Assembly: GCF_001311865.1 (NCBI RefSeq) | Contig: NZ_BBCD01000013.1 | Span: forward strand, 1 to 64,000 | Origin: Piscibacillus salipiscarius JCM 13188 | Lineage (GTDB): Bacteria > Bacillota > Bacilli > Bacillales > Alkalibacillaceae | Direction: 5' to 3' | DNA: 64,000 nt | Part shown: positions 1 to 7,926 of the stretch, in pieces | Position numbering within the stretch: the stretch's first letter is position 1 | Layout: the number at the start of each line of letters is the position of its first letter | The notes under the pieces: generated by a model | Told to the model about the DNA's origin: nothing | Seen by the model: only the letters and a program-made list of their open reading frames with translations | Database searches by the model: none | Made by a program: the position numbers and the translations under genes

Positions 1-56
1 CACAGGCTATTTTGTTTAGTTTTCAAGGTTCAAAATGTGTGTCGTGTTTTGACGAC
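1..56 (-). promoter_or_regulatory. rRNA operon leader (boxA-like) with hairpin
   Basis: Read on the minus strand, this leaves a GTCGT/ACGAC hairpin (41-56) and then a CCTTGAAAACTAAAC element. That element resembles the leader just upstream of 16S rRNA in Bacillaceae. The 16S gene itself would begin left of the window and is not seen. In B. subtilis an rRNA operon also follows the pdaB neighbourhood, which supports the reading. Confidence 0.6.
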
Positions 57-63
57 GAAATTA

Positions 64-92
64 AATTTATCACAGCAACAAACCATTGTCAA
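64..92 (-). promoter_or_regulatory. rrn promoter, downstream copy
   Basis: The minus strand has TTGACA (87-92), a 17-bp spacer and TAAATT (64-69), a strong sigma-A layout. It reads toward the rRNA leader at the left edge and lies 98 bp downstream of a near-identical copy. Confidence 0.7.
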
Positions 93-140
93 TAAGTTTT
101 GAGCAACTTTTTAAATTGATTTTGATTTGTTTTTTGATGT

Positions 141-155
141 GTCGTTTTTGACGAC
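141..155 (-). promoter_or_regulatory. Hairpin after upstream rrn promoter
   Basis: A GTCGT/ACGAC inverted repeat follows the upstream rrn promoter. The same hairpin follows the downstream promoter at 41-56, so promoter and hairpin appear to have been duplicated together. Confidence 0.5.
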
Positions 156-161
156 AAAGTT

Positions 162-190
162 ATATTATCACAGAGGTATGTGCATGACAA
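162..190 (-). promoter_or_regulatory. rrn promoter, upstream copy
   Basis: The minus strand has TTGTCA (185-190), 17 bp and TAATAT (162-167). Both copies share TGTGATAA at the -10 and the following hairpin. Tandem promoters are usual for Bacillus rRNA operons. Confidence 0.65.
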
Positions 191-247
191 TATGTAATTT
201 TTGATTTTATTAATTGAAAATTTTCTTATAATTATTAAGCAGTTAGA

Positions 248-484
248 TCACTTAACATTTGGGAAGTTTTTTCTTGGTATGTAACGAACACAGGTTGAAT
301 GACTAGCCAGTCTTTTAAATATATTAAAAAGTAAAGTGTATCTTTCCTTTATGGCTTCTTTAACCTGACCATCCATGTTTTCATAATTAAAGTCAAAGAT
401 CAGTTCATCCATTTCTCTTTTCAACAAATACTCTAACTCTTTTTGTTCTTGTTCTTTAATCATTAATCCTAACAACTCATTCAC
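248..484 (-). CDS. Small conserved Bacillaceae protein, function unknown
   Basis: This is a 78-residue soluble protein starting at GTG (482-484). It is highly charged, rich in Glu, Lys and Arg, with a predicted helical N-terminal two thirds (KEQEQKELEYLLKREMDEL) and a basic C-terminus. It has no signal peptide or membrane segment. It lies between the rRNA promoter and pdaB. I recall similar short acidic/basic proteins next to pdaB in other Bacillaceae but cannot name a function. The ribosome site in front of the GTG is weak, so the start is uncertain. Its transcription would run into the rrn promoters. Confidence 0.6.
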   Translation of the reverse strand: MNELLGLMIKEQEQKELEYLLKREMDELIFDFNYENMDGQVKEAIKERYTLLFNIFKRLASHSTCVRYIPRKNFPNVK

Positions 485-648
485 ACCCTAACACTACGAT
501 TTTTAACAACTTATTTGTAACTTGTCCTTCTAAAATAGATAGTTATTGCATAACATTAATTGAGCTCTTTTATTGCTGCGTATTTATCAATATAAGCAGT
601 TACTCAGTTTCATATACATTTCACTAGAAAATATGAAGCAAAGGTTGG

Positions 649-1407
649 GTGAAATATGTTTTTGCATTAAATTGGACAAGTTGGAAAAAGTGGGTATTCA
701 TTGGGTTACTAATAGGCATTGTTTATTTCTCTTACCAGCTTTCATCAATATACGTGTTAGAGCCACAATCACAAGTTCAGTATGCAGGAGGAATAAGTAA
801 AGCTGTAAAAGATGAAAAGGAAGTCGCTCTGACTGTAAACGTTTCATGGGGTGATGATGTCATCATAGATATTTTAGATGTATTAAGAGAAGAAAAGGTT
901 AAAGCAACTTTTTTCATAAATGGTGAATGGGCGTTAAGAAATGAAGAAGTAGCAAAATTAATTATTGAAGAAAATCACGAGGTTGGTTTGTTAGGTTTTA
1001 TGATGAACCTTACAGAAACTTACCTCAAGAGAAGATTACTGAGGATATAAAAAATGGAGAATCAACATTAAAACGGTTGGATTATGAGCCACTTACATTA
1101 GTTCGACCTCCAGAAAACCAATACAACAAGGATGTTGTAAAGCACATTAACAATTTAGGGTACAGAACTGTTTTTTGGAGTGTTTATGCTCATATTCAGC
1201 AAAGTACAGATGCAAACCAAAAAGCAAAAAGCATATCGGGTGAATTATCGAAAGGTGATATTGTCTTATTTAGTGCGCAGGATCATTTAACGGCAACACC
1301 TAAAGTTATAAAGAACATTATTAAGGCAAAAAAGGTGAGGATTTTAAATTTGTCACGGTCACGGAATTGTTATCACCTGCAAAATTAAACTCAATCCAAT
1401 CAATTAA
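649..1407 (+). CDS. pdaB: PdaB-like polysaccharide deacetylase (frameshifted)
   Basis: This is a sporulation polysaccharide deacetylase of the NodB fold, needed in Bacillus to maintain the spore cortex. A GTG start at 649 follows AAAGG. Residues 10-35 form a membrane anchor; the catalytic domain follows with ATFFINGEWA and VRPPENQ. Two single-base deletions break the frame, near 1000 (GF/YDEP) and near 1335 (KAKKGEDFKFVTV). The exact C-terminus is unclear: a stop at 1405-1407 just before the terminator requires one more missing A, otherwise the frame stops at 1388 or 1445. The usual catalytic TFD motif reads TVN here, and the metal-binding His motif is absent, as in other PdaB proteins. It converges with kbaA. 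Confidence 0.85.
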
Positions 1408-1432
1408 AGGGCAGCAAAAGCTACCCTTTTTT
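1406..1432. terminator. Bidirectional terminator between pdaB and kbaA
   Basis: A stem of AAAGGGCAGC with GCTACCCTTT around an AAAA loop has a T-run on the plus side and a T-run on the minus side. It serves two convergent genes. Confidence 0.8.
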
Positions 1433-2050
1433 ATTTGCTTAGATTGATGTTCAGACGGTCCTTCATTAAATCCTACTATCTTATGAAGGGTTAAAAGCTG
1501 ATAAGTATTGACAGCTAATAATGGTACAATCATTAGCATAATCCATTCACGTTCATCTATTCTTAAAGCCGGAATCCACTCAACCGTTGTCACTACAATC
1601 ATAAAAAACAAGGCTGGCAAAAATGCTCTAGGGTGTGTTTCCTTAGCTTTAACCTTCGCAACCGCATATGAATAAATGAGTAACATCGCTGGCACTACTA
1701 TATATGGAAATAAACTGCCTGGGTCTTCTGCCCTTGTATACCTAAAATAAACAAGATCAAATAGTACGAATAAAATAAGAACTACCTGTACATGATTCCA
1801 AAAGTAACCAAAAAGCCACGTCCAAATTGATGGACGGTTAAATAAGCAAAGAAGCCCATTTGACTAATAACACTATATACTAAACCCCATCCGATAAACC
1901 ATAAGATCGCGCCAAGTAAATTCCAGAGATCTATTTGCTCTAAATAAGGTGTATAGGCATGTGTTTGTACAAAAAACTTGTTATAACTGTTGTGACAGCC
2001 CCTATAACAAGTGATACTAAAAAGAATTTTAACCACTTACGTATTGTCAC
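1421..2050 (-). CDS. kbaA: KbaA, KinB-signalling pathway activator (frameshifted)
   Basis: This is an integral membrane protein that activates the sporulation kinase KinB in Bacillus. A GTG start at 2048-2050 follows a GGGGGAAA ribosome site. Several hydrophobic segments are visible, and the motif SQMGFFAYLTVHQFGRG is typical of the family, as is PALFFMIVVTTVEW. Two single-T deletions (near 1985 and 1808) break the frame; repairing them gives a continuous protein. A third missing A near 1425 would end it at a TAG at 1421-1423, giving about 209 residues against 198 in B. subtilis. It lies between pdaB and gerD as in B. subtilis. Confidence 0.88.
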
Positions 2051-2126
2051 AATCTTTCCCCCTAAATCTTATCCTTACCATAACGTATTTTATCACTAAT
2101 TGCCTTTTATTGCTTGCTTCAATTGT

Positions 2127-2155
2127 GTATATTTTTTCACATCCATCTAATATTA
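2127..2155 (+). promoter_or_regulatory. Sigma-G-like promoter of gerD
   Basis: GTATA (2127-2131), a 17-bp gap, then AATATTA (2149-2155) fits the sigma-G pattern GHATR-N17-CATWHTA with one mismatch. gerD is forespore-expressed by sigma-G in B. subtilis, so the match is in the expected place. Confidence 0.5.
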
Positions 2156-2187
2156 ACAAGTAAGTAACTCTTTTAAAAGGAGTCATT

Positions 2188-2846
2188 ATGATGAAATTTT
2201 TTCACTTTATATTAGTGTTCACCATATTATTAGTCGGGTGCAGTCAAGGACAAGGCAATTCACAGCAAAGCCCTGAGTATGAGGCCACTAAAAAGATGGT
2301 TGTTGATATATTAAAGACAGATGACGGAAAGAAGGCCGTCAAAGAAATCTTGTCTGAAGAAGAGATGAAGCAGCAGCTTGTTCTCAATTCAGACCTAGTT
2401 AAACAGAGCGTTGAACAAAGTGTCACAAGTAAAAAGGTAAAGAGTTTTTCAAAAAATTATTTGAAGACCCTTCTTTCGTTAAAGCCTATGTTGAAGCAAC
2501 AAAAGAAGCTGACCAAAAATTAATGAAAGGCTTGATGAATGATTCAACGTATCAAGCACAAATGATTCAGCTATTTCAAAATGAAGAGATGCAGAAAATG
2601 ATTCAGTCCGCCTTAAAAAGTCAACAATTCAAGTCTTATTTAGAAGATACGATTCAAGAAACTTTAAGCAGTCCTTTATTTAAAGCTCAAATGCAAGAAG
2701 TATTATTAAAAGCTGCAGAAGAAGCTAAGAAATCACAAGAGGGACAAAGCCAAGATCAAGGCCAACAGCAACAAAGCGGCGGGGGCGGCGACAGTGGTGG
2801 CGGCGGCCAACAAGAAGGCCAAAGTAGTGGCGGCTCAAGCAGTTAG
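2188..2846 (+). CDS. gerD: GerD, spore germination lipoprotein (frameshifted)
   Basis: GerD is an inner spore-membrane lipoprotein that clusters germinant receptors into germinosomes. The start ATG follows AAGGAG. A lipoprotein signal with the lipobox LLVGC ends near residue 18. The middle is helical and rich in Met, Gln, Lys and Glu, and the last 40 residues are a Gln/Gly/Ser tail (GGGGDSGGGGQQEG). One missing A in the AAAAA-GG run near 2438 breaks the frame; repair restores KKGKEFFKKLFEDPSF. Length is about 219 residues, close to other GerD proteins. It converges on mrp/salA with a shared terminator. Confidence 0.9.
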
Positions 2847-2866
2847 TATTTTATGTATCAAAAAAA

Positions 2867-2893
2867 GTCTGTCCGAACTCAGGTCGGACAGAC
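2867..2893. terminator. Bidirectional terminator between gerD and mrp
   Basis: A GTCTGTCCGA arm pairs with TCGGACAGAC around a short loop. A-runs and T-runs on the two sides suit termination of both convergent genes. Confidence 0.85.
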
Positions 2894-2898
2894 TTTCA

Positions 2899-3954
2899 TT
2901 ATTTACTGCGCTTAATTAATTTGTTTGCAACACTTAAGAAGATTTTCCCTGTTGGATGATCCTCTTGATAAACCCCAGGTGCAAATACATCTTCATCATC
3001 ATAAGGTTGTTGTAATGGAAGCCTACCTAATACTTCAGTATCTAACACTTCAGCAAGTTTGTCGCCTCCACCTTCACCAAAGACATACTCACGCTGACCT
3101 GTGATGGCACTTTCAAAATAAGACATGTTTTCAACAATACCAATAATATCATGATCAGCCTTTAGCGCCATCTGGCCGGCACGCGCTGCAACAAACGCTG
3201 CCGTTGGGTGAGGCGTTGTGACGATTACTTGTTTAGATGAAGGTAGCAGTTCTTGTACATCTAAAGCGATATCACCAGTCCCTGGTGGCAGATCTAATAA
3301 TAGATAGTCTAGATCACCCCATTCAACTTCTTTAAAGAAACTCGTTAACATTTTTCCAAGCATAGGACCTCTCCATATAATTGGTGAGTTGTCTTCAACA
3401 AAGAAGCCCATTGAGATGACTTGTACACCAAAGCGTTCTACGGGAATAATTTTCTCACCGCGAACTTGCGGGCGATTTTCAATTCCCATCATATCCGGAA
3501 CACTGAATCCATAAATATCAGCATCGACAATACCAACTTTTTTACCTAAACGGGCTAACGCTACAGCAAGGTTAACCGTAACAGTAGATTTACCAACGCC
3601 ACCTTTACCACTCGCAATAGAAATAAATTTAGTTCCTGTTTGTCCAATGAGATTTGCTTCTTTTTCTTCATTAGCTGCACTCACGTACTCTTCACGTTTC
3701 TCTTCAGGAAGTTCAGTAAAGCGAAGACCTACTGTTGCAACACCTTCCTTTTTAAGCATTCCAACGATTTCTTGTTGAAGCTGCATTTGCTCAGCAGAGT
3801 TAGGCTCAGCTAGTGCAATTTTCACACTTACATGGTTCTTATCTTCTTTAACTTTTATATTCTCAATTGCTCCGGTTTCCTCAAATGTTTTATGTATATG
3901 AGGGTCCTTTACAGGTTGGAGCAACTCTCTAACACGCTCTTCTGTAATCAACAA
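2899..3954 (-). CDS. salA: Mrp/SalA family P-loop ATPase
   Basis: This is a Mrp/NBP35-type ATPase. In B. subtilis the orthologue SalA represses scoC, and the wider family carries iron-sulfur clusters. An N-terminal DUF59 (MIP18-like) domain covers about residues 1-80, followed by the deviant Walker A GKGGVGKST near 117 and LDLPPGTGD. The frame stays open to an ATG at 3978. I prefer a TTG at 3952-3954 because AGGAAGG sits 6 nt upstream and homologues begin at the ITEERV segment. The gene is intact, about 351 residues, and lies downstream of cwlD as in B. subtilis. Confidence 0.92.
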   Translation of the reverse strand: MLITEERVRELLQPVKDPHIHKTFEETGAIENIKVKEDKNHVSVKIALAEPNSAEQMQLQQEIVGMLKKEGVATVGLRFTELPEEKREEYVSAANEEKEANLIGQTGTKFISIASGKGGVGKSTVTVNLAVALARLGKKVGIVDADIYGFSVPDMMGIENRPQVRGEKIIPVERFGVQVISMGFFVEDNSPIIWRGPMLGKMLTSFFKEVEWGDLDYLLLDLPPGTGDIALDVQELLPSSKQVIVTTPHPTAAFVAARAGQMALKADHDIIGIVENMSYFESAITGQREYVFGEGGGDKLAEVLDTEVLGRLPLQQPYDDEDVFAPGVYQEDHPTGKIFLSVANKLIKRSK

Positions 3955-3990
3955 CGACACCTTCCTTTGAGTTTGCAAAATTTTATGCTA

Positions 3991-4017
3991 AATAAAACTC
4001 GTCCATAAGACGAGTTT
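3991..4017 (-). terminator. Terminator-like hairpin between cwlD and mrp
   Basis: AAACTCGTC pairs with GACGAGTTT around a 5-nt loop. On the minus strand it is followed by TTTTATTT. It probably limits read-through from cwlD into mrp. Confidence 0.6.
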
Positions 4018-4059
4018 CCTAACTTCCATTGCCTAGTATAACATAAAATAACTAAACTC

Positions 4060-4778
4060 TCAGTTAACTTGATTCCCTGCTTCTTGTCCCCCTTGTACGT
4101 ACTCAATAATTCCTTGATACACTGAAAAAGCAAGCTCTCTTTGGTAATCTTCTGTTAACAACCTCTCGCGTTCAGATGCGTTTGATAAGAAACCTAGTTC
4201 AACTAACGCTCCAGTTGTTTCTGCCCGTTTCAATATATAAATATTAGAAGTTGAAAAAGCACTCCTATTTGTATTCGTCGTTTTCTCTTATACGTTCTTG
4301 GATTGACTTTGCTAAAACCTCGTTATCTTCACCTGGATAATAAAAGACTGCCCACCTTTCCATTTTTCATTTGTCATGGAATTAAGGTGTAAACTAATAA
4401 AGATGTCAGCATTTTTGTCTTGAATAAAATTAACCCTTCTTCTTATATCATATGCTTTCCGTTTGGAATAACCTTTCATATCTTTAGGAGCTAAATCATA
4501 ATCTTTATCCCTAGTTAAATGAACCTCTGCTCCTGCAGCTAATAAATAATCCTTTAAATATAACGTTGTATTTAGAACAATCGATTTTTCTTTCACATCA
4601 CCATAATCTGTCCCGCCATCAACACCACCGTGCCCTGGATCTAACACGATGACTTGTCCGGCTAAAGGCATCGTAACGTCACTCGGATTAGAATCTGGAT
4701 CCGGAAGGGGCAACTTTAATAAATTGTATAATAGAATAAATGCTAATACCCAAAGTAATATGTATATGATTTTTTCAT
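4060..4778 (-). CDS. cwlD: CwlD, N-acetylmuramoyl-L-alanine amidase (frameshifted)
   Basis: CwlD is a zinc amidase that, with PdaA, makes the muramic delta-lactam of spore cortex. The start ATG at 4776-4778 follows GAGGAGG. A membrane anchor spans residues 3-22. The Amidase_3 domain shows DPGHGGVDGG (zinc His), EKSIVLN (zinc Glu), SLHLNS (zinc His) and the catalytic-side motif VELGFLSN. Three single-base deletions break the frame: near 4770, near 4345 and near 4275. Repair gives about 240 residues ending GGQEAGNQVN at 4060. Confidence 0.9.
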
Positions 4779-4797
4779 CTTCAAACCTCCTCGTCTA

Positions 4798-4826
4798 ACT
4801 ATATGGACAAGGAACTCAAAATATGA
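4798..4826 (-). promoter_or_regulatory. Sigma-E-like promoter of cwlD
   Basis: TCATATT (4820-4826), 14 bp, then CATATAGT (4798-4805) on the minus strand fits KMATATT-N14-CATACAHT. The -35 is perfect; the -10 has two mismatches. cwlD is sigma-E controlled in B. subtilis. The predicted start point falls inside the ribosome site, which weakens the call. Between here and 5058 I see only AT-rich sequence. Confidence 0.4.
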
Positions 4827-5058
4827 TTTAGTGTTTCAAATTCTCATAAAAAGGGTATGAATCATTAAATCTTTTTTAATTTGTTAACTTAGAATGAACA
4901 TCCTCGAAATAGCTCTCATTTTTATCCGTTCAAATGTATAAATCATATTTGAATTTTTAAAAAAATTAATAATAAAGTAATTTATGTACAAAAATACAAT
5001 AGGGGGTTTTGAGTAAGTGGACGATGACTCTAATATTATTCTCCTCTACAAAGATTAT

Positions 5059-5086
5059 TTGTGATGTATAAATTAAATTCTATAAA
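5059..5086 (+). promoter_or_regulatory. Candidate promoter of BCCT transporter
   Basis: TTGTGA (5059-5064), a 16-bp spacer and TATAAA (5081-5086) form a sigma-A-like promoter 35 bp upstream of the transporter start. Confidence 0.4.
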
Positions 5087-5120
5087 TAAAAATACTATTT
5101 ACGAGTGAGGAGATCTATAA

Positions 5121-6702
5121 ATGAAAACGAGAGATTTATTGAAAAATCCTGTATTTTCAATTTCAGCATTTGTGGTTGGAATTTTAGTTATATTAGGTGC
5201 CATTAATCCAAAAGGTTTTAGCAACGTAGCAGGCGTTTTGTATGAGTTCACGACATATAATTTTGGTTGGCTATACTTAATTGCAGTCTTTATTTTTACA
5301 ATATTCTTGCTGGTTCTAGCCTTTACGAAATACGGTCGTATTCGTTTAGGTGGAGATAAAGAGAAACCCGAATTTCCTTTTTACACTTGGATCGGTATGC
5401 TGTTCTCAGCAGGTTTAGGTGTAGGGTTAGTATTCTGGGGGGGTTGCAGAACCATTAAGTCACTATTTCAACTCACCGTTTACTGATATCCCCGACAAAA
5501 CGGAAGAATCCGCACGTGTTGCGATGAGTTACGCCTTTTTCCACTGGGGCGCTAGTCAGTGGTCGATCTTCGCCATCGTTGGTTTAGTGATTGCTTACTT
5601 GCAGTACCGTAAAAAACAAGATGGCCTTGTATCTACTGCGCTTGAACCAATTACAGGTAAAAATACAACTATAAAAAACACGATTGATTCACTTTCAGTG
5701 ATTGCAACAGTGATGGGAATTGCGACATCTATTGGACTCGGTGTTATGCAGATGAACGGCGGGTTAAACGCCGTGTTTGGTGTACCTAATGCCGGTTGGA
5801 TGCAATTACTCATTATTGCAGGTGTATTCGTTGCTTACATGATTTCTTCCACGACAGGCTTGCACAAAGGAATCAAGTATTTAAGTAATGTAAACATGAC
5901 GCTTGTCTTACTGCTATTAATATTTGTGTTTTTCGCAGGACCAACTTTATTTATCTTAAATACTTTTACAGTAGGGCTTGGAGATTATTTAGCCAACTTC
6001 GTATCTTATAGTCTAAGGTTGACTCCTTATGAGGGAGGTACATGGGCTATTGATTGGACGATTTTCTATTGGGCCTGGGTAATTGCTTGGTCACCATTTG
6101 TTGGTGCCTTCGTAGCTCGAATATCAAGAGGACGTTCAATCCGTGAGTTCGTATTTGGTGTTATGATTGTACCACCATTAATTTCTTGTTTATGGTTTGC
6201 TTCATTTGGCGGAACAGCACTATACAGTGACTTAAACAATGGAACAGCAATCGCAGAAGCAGTTGATGCCGATGTTACCGTTGCACTATTTGAGTTGTTT
6301 AACATCTTACCGTTATCAACGATCATGTCACTACTTGCTATTTTATTAATTGCAACGTTCTTGATTACATCAGCCGATTCAGCAGCTTATATTCTTGGTA
6401 GTATGACTTCTCGCGGAAGCTTAGATCCTAGCATGACAGCTAAAATGGTATGGGGTGTATTAATTTCTGCTATTGCAGGGGTTCTACTATTTGCTGGAGG
6501 CCTTGAGGCGCTGCAGACTGCGTCACTTGTTGCAGCCTTACCATTTACTATCCTGATGCTAACGATGGTATTTGCGATCGTTAAGCTGGTGCGGACAGAT
6601 ATTGTGCCGATTACCAATCGAGACATGAAACGATATAAACGCATGAGAGAACGTTACGAAGCACAAGAGTTAGAAAATAATGATGAAGATCAAAACAAAT
6701 AA
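5121..6702 (+). CDS. BCCT family betaine/choline-type transporter (frameshifted)
   Basis: This is a secondary transporter of the betaine-carnitine-choline family, about 527 residues with around 12 membrane helices, importing compatible solutes with sodium or protons. Start ATG follows GAGGAG. Motifs seen are FSAGLGVGLVFWGVAEP, the aromatic segment FYWAWVIAWSPFVGAF and RGRSIREF. One extra G in the G-run near 5442 breaks the frame. The Gly-Val-Gly in the first motif resembles the glycine betaine carriers (OpuD-like); the substrate is inferred. A Glu/Asp/Asn-rich cytoplasmic tail follows. The gene stands alone with its own promoter and terminator. Confidence 0.9.
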
Positions 6703-6711
6703 TTAAAGTTT

Positions 6712-6755
6712 AAAGCCGAGCTTAAGGTCGTTTTTTTTCCTAAGGCTCGGCTTTT
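6712..6755 (+). terminator. Terminator of BCCT transporter
   Basis: AAAGCCGAG pairs with CTCGGCTTT and the stem extends through CTTAAGG/CCTAAGG around a T-rich loop. T-residues follow on the plus strand. Confidence 0.8.
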
Positions 6756-6880
6756 ATATTTCGGCTCTGCAATATTTGTTGTGGTGTAGGTTATTTTCTA
6801 ATAATTTGATAAAGATACTTGGGTTAACCAACTAAATTAGAAGTAAATGTTCGATCATCCCAACATTTGCTTAAAACTTT

Positions 6881-7899
6881 TTAAACTTCACCGCATGAAT
6901 CTCTAACCACTAACTGATGAGGAATCGTAATTCTCCTCGGCAATAAGTCAGGCTGTTCAATTTGATCAAATAGACACTGGCCCGCTTCATAGCCTAATTT
7001 AAATATATTAATATCAACGGACGTTAATGAAGGGTTCGCTAGTTGAGAAAAAATGACGTTATTAAAGCTTACAATCGAAATATCCTTTTTAACCTTTTGG
7101 CCCATCTGTTCAAGTGTATTAACGATTCCGAATGCCATCACATCATCAGTAACCACAAGTCCTGTAGGTGGTTCATCAAGAAGCATTAATTCGTTAACGG
7201 CATCACGTCCACCTTCTCTTAAAAATTCGTGGTGGACGATATATTCATCTTTCTGTTCTATACCCGCATCTTTTAAAGCTTTAAAATACCCATTCATTCG
7301 ATCAACAGTCACTACTAGTTCCATTCCACCACCGACAAATGCGATTCGCTTATGCCCAAGGCGAATCAAGTGCATGGTGGCTTCATATGCAGCTTTTATA
7401 TTGTCATTATCTACAAAAGAAATGTTCGTTTCATGTTGATCTGGTTTACCGATAATCGTAAACGGAAAATTACGTTCTAATAAATAATCATGCATCGGAT
7501 CATTCACTTTTGATGCTAGCAAAATTAATCCATCAACTCTCCGGCCCTGGACGATATCACAAACACCTTGGGCTATTTCTTCCTCAGAGTTGCCCGTTGT
7601 CATGTAAATACCATAGTTTTATCATGGGAGATCGTGCTTATGCCTCGAATGACTTCAGGGAAGAAAGGGTTTTGAAAGACTTTGTCACCTGAACTCGGCA
7701 TCACAAGTCCAATGGTTTGTGTACTTTTACTAACTAAACTTCTAGCTGTGTAATTCGGGTGATAACCTAATTGATCCATCGCTTCACGCACTATTTCCTT
7801 TGTACGCGGTGTAATTTTAGGATTATTCGCAATGACACGTGACACGGTTGATGGTGACACGTTAGCTAGTTTAGCCACATCTTTAATCGTTGGTGTCAT
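6881..7899 (-). CDS. LacI-family regulator of maltodextrin use (frameshifted)
   Basis: This is a LacI/GalR repressor. The N-terminal helix-turn-helix reads IKDVAKLANVSPSTVSRVI with the hinge YTARSLVSKSTQ. The C-terminal part is a periplasmic-binding-like sugar-sensing domain with FVDNDNIKAAYEA and GLVVTDDVMAFG. The start ATG follows GAGGGGAGAAAG. One missing A near 7618 breaks the frame between HDK and NYGIYM. The protein is about 339 residues. It is the last gene of the malEFG-GH31 run and is the natural candidate to bind the three operators at 13977-14249. It resembles the B. subtilis yvdE (mdxR) product. Confidence 0.88.
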
Positions 7900-7926
7900 G
7901 ACTCTTTCTCCCCTCTATGCTCTTAT

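Noticed and set aside
3948-4133. 61-codon open frame between cwlD and mrp
   Set aside because: It only joins the frameshifted tail of cwlD with the terminator and the mrp ribosome site; it resembles no protein.
4827-5058. Additional gene between cwlD and the BCCT transporter
   Set aside because: The stretch is AT-rich with stops in all frames and no ribosome site.
7053-7439. 128-codon plus-strand frame opposite the LacI-type regulator
   Set aside because: Low-complexity Ser/Thr translation typical of an antisense shadow.
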